Both the position numbers and the translations under genes were made by a program. A model generated the notes under the pieces. That model saw only the letters and a program-made list of their open reading frames with translations. It was not told where the DNA came from and did no database searches. From Mucinivorans hirudinis (lineage in GTDB: Bacteria; Bacteroidota; Bacteroidia; Bacteroidales; Rikenellaceae), in NCBI GenBank assembly GCA_000723505.1, contig HG934468.1, positions 2,512,798 to 2,576,797 on the forward strand: a stretch of DNA of 64,000 nucleotides, in the 5' to 3' direction. Positions 18,131 through 26,583 of this stretch are shown piece after piece. Each line of letters opens with the position of its first letter. Position 1 is the first letter of the stretch.

Positions 18131-18218
18131 TTATAATAAGTTGTCGTTCGGAATCTCCTCTCCGGTGTAGGGGTTGTAGACCTCGCAGGAGGCAAGGCAC
18201 TCAGCTTCGATACCGAAA
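18131..18218 (-). pseudogene. 3' end of a gene broken by IS3
   Basis: An open minus-strand tail of 28 codons, FGIEAECLASCEVYNPYTGE and on to NDNLL, ends at 18131 and is cut by the IS3 copy at 18219. I could not find a convincing continuation beyond the IS at 19560, where minus-strand frames soon meet stops, so the flanks may not be original neighbours. Confidence 0.5.
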
Positions 18219-18285
18219 TATAATACTCCCCAAAAATAGGACAGCAGTTTAAGCTATAATTTGGTTATCTTTGGTCTCATAAAAA

Positions 18286-18585
18286 ATGAGACAAACTATG
18301 AGGAAAAAGATTTCGGCAGAGACCAAAGCGGCAGTAGCCTTGGAAGCTATCAAGGGCTTGAAGACAGTCAATGAGATTGCTTCGATTTATGAAGTTCATC
18401 CGACGCAGGTTGGGGTATGGAAGAAGCAGTTCAAGGAGGGAGCGACCGCCATTTTCTCGACTGACAAGGAGCGTAAAGTCAAGTCTGATGAGCAGGTAGA
18501 GAACAATCTTTATCGCAAGATTGGTCAGCTTGAGATAGAGAACGAGTTCTTAAAAAAAAAGTGGGAGCTACTCAAATCCCGTTAG
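18286..18585 (+). CDS. IS3-family OrfA (HTH, 99 aa)
   Basis: Helix-turn-helix protein (TVNEIASIYEVHPTQVGVWKKQ) followed by a leucine-zipper-like tail (NNLYRKIGQLEIENEFLKKK). It ends in the other frame just after a run of nine A (18552-18560), the slippery site for -1 frameshifting into OrfB. A -1 shift gives LKKKVGATQ and the OrfAB transposase. Confidence 0.93.
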   Translation: MRQTMRKKISAETKAAVALEAIKGLKTVNEIASIYEVHPTQVGVWKKQFKEGATAIFSTDKERKVKSDEQVENNLYRKIGQLEIENEFLKKKWELLKSR

Positions 18586-19415
18586 CCGAGCGTAGAGAGA
18601 TGGTAGAAAAGAATCATCCTCGGCTGAGTTTAGTTCAGCAGTGCATATTGCTAAACATTTGCCGCAGTGGCATATACTATGCGAGCAAAGGAAGAGCAAG
18701 TGCAGATGAGCTTGCTGTTAAAGCAGAGATAGACCGCACCTATACCAAAATGCCTTTCTATGGTGTCGAGCGGATGACTGAACACTTGCGAAAGAAGGGT
18801 TTTACGATAAGCCCTAAGCGAGTGCGTCGTTACTTTCGGGATATGTGCATCAGTGCTATCTACCCCAAGCCTAACACCACGTGGCATAATAAGGAGCATA
18901 AGATATACCCCTATCTATTGCGAGGATTAACTATTGACAGGGTAAATCAGGTTTGGAGTACCGACATCACCTATATCCCAATGAATGGAGGTTATATGTA
19001 CCTGTGCGCCATCATTGATTGGCATTCGCGCTTTGTGTTGGCTTGGGGGATAAGCAATACTCACGATAGCGAGTTCTGCCAAGAGTTGCTCAAAGAGGCT
19101 ATTGCCAGATACGGCAAGCCGGAGATATTCAACACCGACCAAGGGAGTGAGTTCACGGCCAAGGAGTTCGTTAAGATACTTGAAGAAAATGAGATACAGA
19201 TAAGTATGGACGGTAAAGGTAGGGCTTTGGATAATATTTTTGTCGAAAGGTTGTGGCGCAGCGTAAAATATGAGTATATTTACCTGTCGAACCCCGGCAG
19301 CGGCAAAGAGTTATATGATGGCTTGACTGACTATTTTCGTCTTTACAACACCGAAAGGCTACATCAATCGCTTGAATACAAGACTCCGAGTGAGGTCTAT
19401 ATGACGGCGGCATAG
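18561..19415 (+). CDS. IS3-family OrfB transposase (DDE, 284 aa)
   Basis: Integrase-core transposase with the DDE residues in WSTDITYIP, NTDQGSEFT and NIFVERLWRSVKYE. The GTG at 18561 is the first possible start, but the normal product is probably the -1 frameshift fusion with OrfA. It differs from the second copy by one residue near its start (Pro versus Ser at position 7). Confidence 0.93.
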   Translation: MGATQIPLAERREMVEKNHPRLSLVQQCILLNICRSGIYYASKGRASADELAVKAEIDRTYTKMPFYGVERMTEHLRKKGFTISPKRVRRYFRDMCISAIYPKPNTTWHNKEHKIYPYLLRGLTIDRVNQVWSTDITYIPMNGGYMYLCAIIDWHSRFVLAWGISNTHDSEFCQELLKEAIARYGKPEIFNTDQGSEFTAKEFVKILEENEIQISMDGKGRALDNIFVERLWRSVKYEYIYLSNPGSGKELYDGLTDYFRLYNTERLHQSLEYKTPSEVYMTAA

Positions 19416-19420
19416 AAAAA

Positions 19421-19466
19421 GTTTGTTTCATTTCGTTGCCCTTAAGGGCAACGAAATGAAACAAAC
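19421..19466. repeat. 46-nt perfect palindrome inside the IS3 copy
   Basis: Two 21-base arms (one reads GTTTGTTTCATTTCGTTGCC and one more C) around TTAA, followed by an A-rich run. Same palindrome at 27881-27926 in the other copy. Likely a transcription terminator after OrfB that also blocks read-in from outside. Confidence 0.7.
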
Positions 19467-19666
19467 ACTAAAACAACAACTAACAATAACCCGAGAGCAA
19501 AGAAACAAATACTATCTTAAGCAGATACAAAAACTGTCCGAATAGAGGGAAGTATTATAGATAATCTCTTCGTCGTCAGGGTTCGGGAAAGCGAACTACG
19601 GAATGATTAGGGCGAGGAGCTGGCGAAGTACGGCATCAAAATAAAGATTATATAAAATAGTTCCCC

Positions 19667-20587
19667 ATGAACCAAAACGACCTACAAGCATACATTGATG
19701 TTCGCATTCAGCAAGATGGCGGACAGATGCCCACTATGGAGAAACTTAACAGTTATGTCGCAGAGTTTGTGCAGGCGATGAATAGCTCTGCAAAGGCTCG
19801 ATTTGAGGGGCTGTCGTCCCAGCAAATGTTCGAGGCGATACATCGCCCTTTTGGAGAGCAATCGCCCGTACAATTCAATAAACTGACTGACAATGAGTGT
19901 AACCTCTCTCCGATACTGCGTCAGGCAAAGTTGCTCCTAAAGTGTATCGAAGAAGCAGGTGAACTTAAACTGACCGCTATTGGCAATTTGCCGCCCAAAA
20001 TAGTCAAAGAGATATACCCGCTCGGCATTGGCGATTGGTATATTGATGCTGGTATGGGCAAACTCTCGAAAGAGACCGATTCAATGTGCGTGCACTTGAC
20101 AAGGATAACTCTTGAGATTGCAGGCATAATCAAAAAACGCAATAACAAGCTGTCGCTCACTGCCACAGGTAAGAAACTGATGGCTGATGACTACGCACTC
20201 TTTAGTAAGATGTTCACTGCCTACTTTGAAAAATTCAACTGGGAGTATTTGGATAGATATGAATTTGATAATTTGGGGAGATTTGCCGTTGCATTTACCT
20301 TTGTGTTGCTGGCCAAATATGGCGATGAGCGGAAGTTAGGAAGCTTTTATGCAGATAAATTCTTTGCTGCTTTCCCAAGTTTGATAGAAGATTACGAATG
20401 CGGTAGCGAGTATAATAGTACGGACAGCTATCTGTCAAGCTGCTATCGACATAGACTGTTCGAGTATTCATTAAACTTTTGGGGTCTTATCAACTACGTT
20501 CACCAAGAGAATACGCCAAACTTTTGGATTACTAAAACAGAACTTTTTGACAGACTCATCAAATTTATCCCAACACCAAGCAAATAG
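19667..20587 (+). CDS. Hypothetical protein (306 aa)
   Basis: I do not recognise the family. The middle holds two winged-helix-like phrases (KLLLKCIEEAGELKLTAIGNLPPK and NNKLSLTATGKKLM shortened here), the pattern seen in some DNA-binding proteins that test whether a wing is formed twice, and the C-terminal third is aromatic-rich and helical. It is a lone plus-strand gene between an IS3 copy and a 1.1-kb stretch without genes. No RBS stands out before the ATG. Confidence 0.6.
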   Translation: MNQNDLQAYIDVRIQQDGGQMPTMEKLNSYVAEFVQAMNSSAKARFEGLSSQQMFEAIHRPFGEQSPVQFNKLTDNECNLSPILRQAKLLLKCIEEAGELKLTAIGNLPPKIVKEIYPLGIGDWYIDAGMGKLSKETDSMCVHLTRITLEIAGIIKKRNNKLSLTATGKKLMADDYALFSKMFTAYFEKFNWEYLDRYEFDNLGRFAVAFTFVLLAKYGDERKLGSFYADKFFAAFPSLIEDYECGSEYNSTDSYLSSCYRHRLFEYSLNFWGLINYVHQENTPNFWITKTELFDRLIKFIPTPSK

Positions 20588-20778
20588 AGGTAATAATAGA
20601 ATCTCTTGATCAATTGAATAACTTTTCTCAAAGCGTTATTCATTTACTCTGTTGTTGCCAAGAACTCCGTTGATGTCCAGAGATGTCGGCCTTGAGGGAT
20701 GTAACGATTCGTAACACCCTTGATGGTTGAGCGTTGTTTAAGGGGGAGAAAGCTAACTACGGTGAATTACCGTATTAG

Positions 20779-21111
20779 CCCAACTTCAACGATGTATGTA
20801 GCCTAAGTGGCTGTTCCAATCGATTTTAGCTTTAGTGGATTTTCTCGTGGGTACTACAAATTTTATTATTTTCTAGAAAAACGCTGATTTTTGTGGAAGA
20901 AATCTTGAAACCACGCTCAGAACACTTGCGAAAAGAGTTAATACACATCCGCTATAAAGGTAAGCATAAAAATTTTAACTCGTGGGTATTACAAATCGTT
21001 TCTGAACAATCTACGAAAAAGTCATCATTGAGAATCAAAGGGATGCATCACTAACTCAACAAGAATCGCCCCGAAAATTCATTGAAAAAAGTTCTGAGCG
21101 TTGAAGTTGGG
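20779..21111. mobile_element. Non-autonomous (MITE-like) relative of the IS1634-family element
   Basis: A 333-bp sequence with the terminal repeats CCCAACTTCAACG and CGTTGAAGTTGGG, identical to the ends of the two 2152-bp IS1634-family copies. It also keeps their subterminal words: CGTGGGTACTACA near the left and CGTGGGTATTACAAA near the right. It has no transposase. TTAG is duplicated on both sides (20775-20778, 21112-21115), the same 4-bp duplication as at the copy at 32417-34568. It can presumably be moved in trans. Confidence 0.85.
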
Positions 21112-21201
21112 TTAGGTATGACGAGAGATGCTATGTGGGGTTTGGTGGATTTGCCGAGAAGATAAGAGCTGATATCAACAATCTTTATATCAGGTGTGAA
21201 T

Positions 21202-21456
21202 AGGTGTCCAGAGACGTGACACCTTGGCCGGTTGGGGATTTTGCATAGAAGAGGTAAACCGATAACTGCATTTTAGTCGTCAGGTTTGGTGTTGATAGCT
21301 ATGGGGTAGTTTGAAACTACCTCATAAATTTAGTGGCTATGGCACTGCTTGTTGAAGCAGGTATCTCACTATCCGATTTTCGGATAGTGCACTACAATCC
21401 TATGTGCAAAGGTAAGTAATTGTTAATCAATCGAGAGGTGCATTCACCTCTCGATT
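21202..21456 (+). ncRNA. Hairpin-rich stretch ending in a terminator, candidate structured RNA
   Basis: No gene fits 20588-21668. Four hairpins follow one another: AGGTGTC/GACACCT (21202-21224), GGTAGTTT/AAACTACC (21305-21321), CACTATCCGA/TCGGATAGTG (21367-21389) and the terminator at 21429-21456. An RNA on the plus strand ending at the terminator would explain them; scattered palindromes are the alternative. The start is unknown. Confidence 0.35.
21429..21456 (+). terminator. Intrinsic terminator
   Basis: AATCGAGAGGTG and CACCTCTCGATT form a perfect 12-bp stem with a 4-base loop, followed by TTGTATTTG. It lies 200 bases before the HTH genes and does not follow any protein gene on the plus strand. 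Confidence 0.65.
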
Positions 21457-21668
21457 TTGTATTTGTAATTCACTGATAATGACTAAAGCGGGATTATCTC
21501 ACCTTGGTGTGATTTAGTGCACATATAATCAGAAGATAGGTCAAATTAGATTTATTTCAAAATTGGGAATCACATTTCCAATTAATTGTAAAACAATAAT
21601 TTAGCAATATAAGATAAGAAAAATGACGCAAAAATAAACTTTTTACACCGTGTCTACCTACTCTTTTT

Positions 21669-21971
21669 ATGAACTTTAAAAAACCAGTAGTCATGGAAAT
21701 AGTATGTGTAGATGCACGCAAAATTGTGAATCTTAAATCAAAATTAGAGTCCCTCAAAGCACAGGCACAGCAACTGCAAGTGTGCAAAAGAGACAAATCA
21801 ACAATCGATTGGATAGATGGACAGGAGGTGATGGCTATTCTTAACATCAGTCCAAGGACGTTGCAAACCTATCGAGATAATGGAATGTTACCGTTTTCGC
21901 AAATTGGAGCAAAGTTCTATTACAAACCCTCGGACGTTGAGTTGATTCTAAAAACAGCAAAAATTAAATAG
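21669..21971 (+). CDS. Excisionase-like HTH protein (100 aa)
   Basis: Short DNA-binding protein. The C-terminal half has the MerR/HTH_17 pattern WIDGQEVMAILNISPRTLQTYRDNG-type helix-turn-helix with the wing MLPFSQIGAKFYY and DVELIL. A coiled-coil-like helix (LKSKLESLKAQAQQLQ) precedes it. Such proteins pair with tyrosine recombinases in Bacteroidales elements and act as Xis-like factors or regulators. An internal Met at 21693 is an alternative start. It is followed two bases later by a second gene of the same kind. Confidence 0.8.
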   Translation: MNFKKPVVMEIVCVDARKIVNLKSKLESLKAQAQQLQVCKRDKSTIDWIDGQEVMAILNISPRTLQTYRDNGMLPFSQIGAKFYYKPSDVELILKTAKIK

Positions 21972-21973
21972 CT

Positions 21974-22273
21974 ATGGAAAATCTTTCAAAAGAGCACAAC
22001 GTTCAATTGATTGAAATATCAGAAGCCATCGACCAGATTAACGAGTTGCTTTTTGAGGCAGTCAATCAAAATCGCCCACTACTGAGGGGAGATATTTTTA
22101 TTAGTGATGCCGAGCTTTCGGAGATTCTCAAAGTAAGTCGCCGCACTCTTCAACTGTGGCGAAATGAGGGAAAAATTTCATATTTAATGCTCGGTGGGAA
22201 GGTGCTTTACCGTGAATCAGATGTTCAGGCGATGCTTGATGCCCATTATTGCAAAGCGTTTTATGAGTGCTGA
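21974..22273 (+). CDS. Excisionase-like HTH protein (99 aa)
   Basis: Paralogue of the preceding gene: N-terminal helix, then ISDAELSEILKVSRRTLQLW and the wing ISYLMLGGKVLYRESDVQAML. Probably cotranscribed with it and converging on the integrase gene at 22341-25735. The pair would be the natural recombination directionality factors of that integrase, which is now broken. Confidence 0.8.
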   Translation: MENLSKEHNVQLIEISEAIDQINELLFEAVNQNRPLLRGDIFISDAELSEILKVSRRTLQLWRNEGKISYLMLGGKVLYRESDVQAMLDAHYCKAFYEC

Positions 22274-22286
22274 GAGTAGAAAACAA

Positions 22287-22319
22287 CAGAGCTCTCTCCA
22301 ATCAAAGGAAAGAGCTCTG
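22287..22319. terminator. Bidirectional terminator between the HTH genes and the integrase
   Basis: CAGAGCTCTCTCC and GGAAAGAGCTCTG form a 13-bp stem with one mismatch. It sits between convergent genes (22273 and 22341). Confidence 0.7.
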
Positions 22320-22340
22320 ATTCTATTATCTCGTGCTGGA

Positions 22341-23428
22341 TTACAAGTTAGCCATCTTCTTTTCGACATGAGCCATATCTTGCATTATTGAGCTGTCGAG
22401 CACCTTGGCGTAGTGTTGAGTCATCTTTGTTGAGGAGTGCCCCAAGATTTTAGATACGTTCTCCATTCTGACATTATTGGCAAGCATCACCGTAGTGGCA
22501 CAGGTGTGCCGGGCGACGTGTGTCGAGAGCCGCTTTTTTATCTCGCATAAATCGGCTATCTCTTTCAGGTAGGCATTCATATTCTGATTTGCCATTACGG
22601 GCAATAAGACCCCCTTTTTGAGGCACTGAGGGTGGTTGCTGTAACGTTCGATTATCTCTTGAGCTTTTGACAGCACCGGGATATTACACATAGTGCCGGT
22701 CTTTTGTCTGTTTTTACGAATCCATGTTGCACCATTCACATCTGTGGTGATGTGGCTATGCGTTAATTGCTGAACATCAATGAAGGCTAAACCCGTATAG
22801 CAACAAAATACGAATACATCGCGCACTTGGGCAAGGCGTGTCAGAGTAATCTCCTTGTTGATGATGCGTTGCAACTCCTCGTTGGTCAGGAATTCTACGT
22901 TAACCTCCTCGTGCTTGAACTGAATGCCATAGAATGGGTCTTTCTTCATCCATTCATTAACCAAAGCAATACGCACAATCTTCTTCAGATTTTTCAGGTG
23001 TTTGATAGTTGAGTTCTGTTTGCATTTGTGGACTGTCTTTAGAAAAAAGTCCAACCCGCGAACAAACTCTCCATTTACCTGCGATAGTGGCAGGTCATCT
23101 TTATGGTAGTGGTGCGTGACGAACTCTTTGAGATGGTGTAACGAAGTGTCAAATTTCTCAACAGTAGATTGCGTAAAGTCAATTCCGATGAGGGCTCGGC
23201 ACTTCTCATTGTGTTCGGCATAGATACTACAGATGGTTTTCTCGGGTGCACTCTCCGCATCGTTACCGTAGTAGCGATTACGGACAGTTTCAAGTGTAAC
23301 CACCTTCTTCTCTTCCATTAGCTCTCGTTGGATTTGGAAGATGCGTGTTTTTGTCGAGTCAAGGAAGTAGTTCAGTTCTTTGGCTGCATGATCCTTGCCT
23401 CGACTGCACTCTTTGGCTTGGTTCCAAA
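22341..23428 (-). pseudogene. Tyrosine recombinase, C-terminal part, cut by an IS1634-family element
   Basis: Holds most of an integrase: core-binding domain, FCCYTGLAFIDVQQL, K region RKNRQKTG, HVARH, LGHSS and the nucleophile Tyr in TQHYAKVL. The frame runs to the IS boundary at 23428 and joins the N-terminal part at 25584 without any shift once the IS and one copy of the 4-bp CAAA duplication are removed (join EISL-WNQAKE). The intact protein would be about 410 aa. An internal Met at 23318 could start a shorter product lacking the arm-binding domain. Confidence 0.88.
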
Positions 23429-25580
23429 CCCAACTTCAACGTAATATGTATGCAAATCCTCTGTTCTTTAAGCCTTATCTGTTTTTGGCTTTCTGCGTGG
23501 GTACTACAGATTTTTCAATTCGGAGGTGGTGGTGCAGTTTTGATTGTGTGTCGTCTAAATGGTATGGGGTTGTATCCGAGGATTCGATATAGTTCCGAGG
23601 CGGCATCTGTGGGGTCCGAACAGATGCGTAGTTCTATTTGTTCTCCGAGTGCGTTTTCTGCTTTGGTGGTAATAGCCTTTTGGGTGGATAGAATGCGCTT
23701 TAATTCAGTCCAGTAATGAGTTATGCCTTGTAACTTTAGTTTGTGTCGAACTGTGTTTACAATCCAGTATGATAGTAGTCCGAAGAATAGATGGGCATCG
23801 GAGTTGTTATCTGTCTGATGGTAGATGGGGCGCAATTCCAGGTCTGTTTTGAGTTGCCGGTTTGATGTCTCTATCTCTCTAATCAAGTTATAGTACTCCC
23901 ACGTAGTTCGCTCGTCAAGGGTGGCTATGTTGGTGCGCAGGAAGTATGTGCCAAAGCGTTGCTCAGTCTCTTCTTGGCTGATTTTGATTTGCCAGCGGAT
24001 ATCTGACATGTGTTCGGGATTCTCACCCGAGCGGATGTAGTCTATTTGGTAATACTTGGATACAGAGGGGTATTTACCGAGTGCACGTCCAACACGCTCC
24101 ACCACCTTGTCGTATCTCTTTGTGCCTCCTTTTGCCGTAAGAGCGTTGCGTGCCTTTGTGAGTTCAAGCTCGAAACGCTCTCGCCACTGTTGGTTCATGG
24201 AATGTTCGGTCATTGCTTTGGCGGGGGAGGTAATGCGAAGGTAGAAGTCGCCTCCCTCCCGGTGCTCGACTTGGGCTATAGTAATGGGACGCTTGCGACT
24301 ATCAAATACCGTAACAGAGCGACCTTCCTCTTTGAGAGTATAATCTTTGAGCTTGGTTCTGCTGACACAAAGGTAATTATATCCTCGTTCTTTGAGCAAT
24401 CCGAGATTGGCTTCCGTGGCTATTCCTGCATCGATGACCACCATAACTTTCTGTTGGGGGTTTGTCGAGACCGGATTCTTCGAGATAATGCCCTCCACCA
24501 TCGCCGGTAGTGAATCGGGGTCGGCTGTGTTGCCGGCAAGGATTGAACTGTATCGGATAAAGCCTTCAGTATTGATTGCCAAGGCGAGGACAAGAAGGCG
24601 ACAGTCTGAGCGTTTCTCCTTCGAGCGACCAAACTTTGCCTTCTTTGAGCCTGTCTTGCTACCCTCGAAATAGAAGTTGGTCAAATCGAAGAGCATCACC
24701 CGGTTAGTGAGATTAAACAACGAGTCGGTGCGAGAGCACAGATGACGCTCTAGCTTGTCTTTCAAGGCATAAAGCGATGGAGCAGCCGCATATACCTCGC
24801 GCTGAGTCGGGCAGTCGCCAAACTGACCCGTCAGAAGCTCCATTGCGGCAGAATTCTCGTCGAGTATACGTAGTGCCGCCCATTCCGATGGGGAATATAC
24901 AGTCCGGATAATCAAGGATGCCAGTGTAGAATTTATCTTACGCTCCGACCATCCTTCGCGTCGCAGAAATGTGTCGAGCTGTAGTTCGCGTATCGCCTGA
25001 AGGCATACATTCTCTGCACCTGCCTCACGTGCATCTGTATGCTGTATTGTGTTGACATCTATTAATTTGCGGGCTTTGCGTTCTGCCTCATCATAACTTG
25101 CCCGTGCGGAATCAATCTTGCCGCTACCCTTTATCTGACTCCAAAACTTCTCGATGTATCCACGAACCTTTTCACTGTACTCTCCTCTGGGATCGGCAGT
25201 AAACATCGCCTGCTGAGCTGGGATATACGCACTCTGCTCCATCATATAGGTCAGACCGCGGCGAATCTGCACAATCTCATCGCTACACAAATCGGGAAGG
25301 TAACCCGGAGTCAACATTACACGGGTATGCACACGTCCTATAACGTCACGGAAGGACTCCTTGATTTTATAATAAGGGAGTTCCCTGCCGTGCTCGGGGC
25401 TCAAGCGTATGTTCGATGTGAAGTACATGCCCGCTAAGGTACAACATAAAATTTACTCCCGTGGGTATTACAAAGCACTTCACCAAATAAGCATCTTCTG
25501 AAAATCAACTCAATAGTATGAAATCACCCCCGTTTTTGAGCAAAAAAACACCGAAAAAACTTTTTGGCGTTGAAGTTGGG
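23429..25580 (-). mobile_element. IS1634-family element, copy 1 (2152 bp)
   Basis: Terminal repeats CCCAACTTCAACG (23429-23441) and its complement ending at 25580. Duplication CAAA at 23425-23428 and 25581-25584. Same length as the copy at 32417-34568, with two amino-acid differences in the transposase. It interrupts an integrase gene. Confidence 0.92.
23515..25428 (-). CDS. IS1634-family transposase (637 aa)
   Basis: IS4-superfamily DDE transposase of IS1634 type. Visible residues are D in VMLFDLTNFYFEG, D in MVVIDAGIATEANL and the C-terminal acidic region TWEYYNLIREIETSNRQLK. The N-terminus carries YEKF-like helical DNA-binding segments typical of the family. The gene nearly fills the element. 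It has Leu and Lys where the second copy has Val (residue 9) and Glu. Confidence 0.92.
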   Translation of the reverse strand: MYFTSNIRLSPEHGRELPYYKIKESFRDVIGRVHTRVMLTPGYLPDLCSDEIVQIRRGLTYMMEQSAYIPAQQAMFTADPRGEYSEKVRGYIEKFWSQIKGSGKIDSARASYDEAERKARKLIDVNTIQHTDAREAGAENVCLQAIRELQLDTFLRREGWSERKINSTLASLIIRTVYSPSEWAALRILDENSAAMELLTGQFGDCPTQREVYAAAPSLYALKDKLERHLCSRTDSLFNLTNRVMLFDLTNFYFEGSKTGSKKAKFGRSKEKRSDCRLLVLALAINTEGFIRYSSILAGNTADPDSLPAMVEGIISKNPVSTNPQQKVMVVIDAGIATEANLGLLKERGYNYLCVSRTKLKDYTLKEEGRSVTVFDSRKRPITIAQVEHREGGDFYLRITSPAKAMTEHSMNQQWRERFELELTKARNALTAKGGTKRYDKVVERVGRALGKYPSVSKYYQIDYIRSGENPEHMSDIRWQIKISQEETEQRFGTYFLRTNIATLDERTTWEYYNLIREIETSNRQLKTDLELRPIYHQTDNNSDAHLFFGLLSYWIVNTVRHKLKLQGITHYWTELKRILSTQKAITTKAENALGEQIELRICSDPTDAASELYRILGYNPIPFRRHTIKTAPPPPN

Positions 25581-25735
25581 CAAAGAGATATTTCGATACT
25601 ACGTTTAATCATAATATCACTTCGTTGCCCTTTGATGGTGATACGCATGGCGATAGGAGCTTCGCCATTTTTGAGTAGTCTTGTCTTTTTGATTAGGAAC
25701 AAGACGTTGAATGTTGATTTACCATTTTGATTCAT
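25581..25735 (-). pseudogene. Tyrosine recombinase, N-terminal part
   Basis: Encodes MNQNGKSTFNVLFLIKKTRL and the following arm-binding domain up to EISL, where the IS1634-family element enters. The rest is at 22341-23428. I prefer the Met at 25735 over 25744 because relatives in this window start with a short run before TFxVLFxI. Arm-like repeats lie directly upstream. Confidence 0.85.
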
Positions 25736-25790
25736 AGCGGTCATTGTTTATAGTTTTTTTTAAGTCGATTTCAAACTCTATTTGGTGTGA

Positions 25791-26100
25791 TCGAAAAAAG
25801 TCACACCAAAGTCACACCAAACTGCTCCTCTTTTGAAGGTTTGAAAACTACTATAAACTACTGAACTGCAATTATTAACAACGGTTTTGGTGTGACTAAA
25901 ACTAAGTTTCAAAAAGTCACACTATTTATCACACCACCGATAACTTTTGCACGAGTCTATTTATCGCCTGCATTTTTTGGTGTGAGTAAAAAAAGTCACA
26001 CCAAAACGTTCAAAAGAGGTATACAAAAGTACTCTTTCGAGGTCGAATGATAACTATGCAAAACATTGATAAACAGTGATAAAGCCACGATTTGGTGTGA
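25791..26100. repeat. Seven copies of TTTGGTGTGA upstream of the integrase
   Basis: Exact 10-mers on the plus strand at 25791, 25886, 25976 and 26091, and on the minus strand at 25801, 25812 and 25996. The 660-bp gap 25745-26404 contains no gene. Position between integrase and core motif points to arm-type integrase-binding sites; binding of a regulator is the alternative. Confidence 0.65.
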
Positions 26101-26186
26101 CTTTTTTTGAGTACCGCCAAGTCACCCTATTTGTCACAGTGATAGATGCTGTATTGTGGGGTATTTTGCTTAGAGGGGTAAAAACA

Positions 26187-26221
26187 AAAAGTCCCGAAAA
26201 CCATTGATTTTCAGGACTTTT
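26187..26221. terminator. Hairpin beside the right core motif
   Basis: AAAAGTCCCGAAAA and TTTTCAGGACTTTT form a 14-bp stem with one mismatch, flanked by A and T runs. It matches the placement of the hairpin at 2667-2698. Confidence 0.6.
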
Positions 26222-26243
26222 CCGCGTTTTGCTACGCTTGTTG

Positions 26244-26256
26244 GCGGTATGGACGG
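26244..26256. repeat. Right copy of the GCGGTATGGACGG core motif (candidate attachment site)
   Basis: Same 13 bases and orientation as 2733-2745. Here the similarity to a tRNA 3' end is longer: on the minus strand CGAGTCCCGTCCATACCGCC precedes A, which would be T-loop remainder, acceptor strand, G73 and CCA. No complete tRNA gene adjoins it. Confidence 0.55.
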
Positions 26257-26365
26257 GACTCGGAAGTGTTTTGCATAGTTTTTATCACTTTTCATTAATT
26301 CCATATTATCAGTGATTTACATTTTTGTATTTTCTGAATTTTTTGGTAGTTTCGCATAGTTTTTG

Positions 26366-26373
26366 TAGATTTG
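26366..26373 (+). promoter_or_regulatory. -7 promoter box of the truncated integrase at 26405
   Basis: TAGATTTG fits TAnnTTTG, 32 bases before the ATG. Two GCAACACAA words follow directly. Confidence 0.5.
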
Positions 26374-26404
26374 CAACACAAATGCAACACAACTTTTTAG
26401 CGGT

Positions 26405-26583
26405 ATGGCAAACTACACTCCTTTCGTAAAACCAAATTATATAGCTAAAGATGGCACCATGCCTCTTTACATCCGATACAATTATGACCGCACGAGGCGG
26501 ACGTTGATTGCCACCGGCTATTCCATCAAGCCCGAACATTGGGACGAGAAAAAGAGATGGGTCAAACGTGCCTGCCCGAAGTT
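26405..26583 (+). pseudogene. N-terminal fragment of another tyrosine recombinase
   Basis: MANYTPFVKPNYIAKDGTMP and the following 40 residues, including RRTLIATGYSIKPEHWDEKK, are the arm-binding domain of an integrase whose remaining 300 or more residues are absent. The frame is cut at 26584 by the left end of an IS3 remnant. No matching C-terminal part appears elsewhere in the window, so it was probably lost in IS-mediated deletion. Confidence 0.75.

Larger units (their letters stand above)
18219..19559 (+). mobile_element. IS3-family element, copy 1 (1341 bp)
   Basis: Left end TATAATACTCCCC and right end, read inward, TATAATACTTCCC, with GGACAG further in on both sides. Identical layout to 26679-28019. 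Because the ends start with the palindromic TATA, the target duplication cannot be fixed; no clear longer duplication is present. It disrupts the tail of an unidentified gene. Confidence 0.88.

Noticed and set aside
19560-19666. Plus-strand tail ending ELAKYGIKIKII before the 306-aa gene
   Set aside because: An in-frame TAG interrupts it and I recognise no family. It may be the remnant of an older gene but cannot be supported.
25791-26100. TTTGGTGTGA repeats as a CRISPR array
   Set aside because: Units are only 10 bases, occur in both orientations and have irregular spacing; no cas gene is present.
26244-26256. GCGGTATGGACGG as part of a functional tRNA gene
   Set aside because: Only the 3' acceptor-like part is present; no T stem partner, anticodon arm or 5' half could be found on either side.
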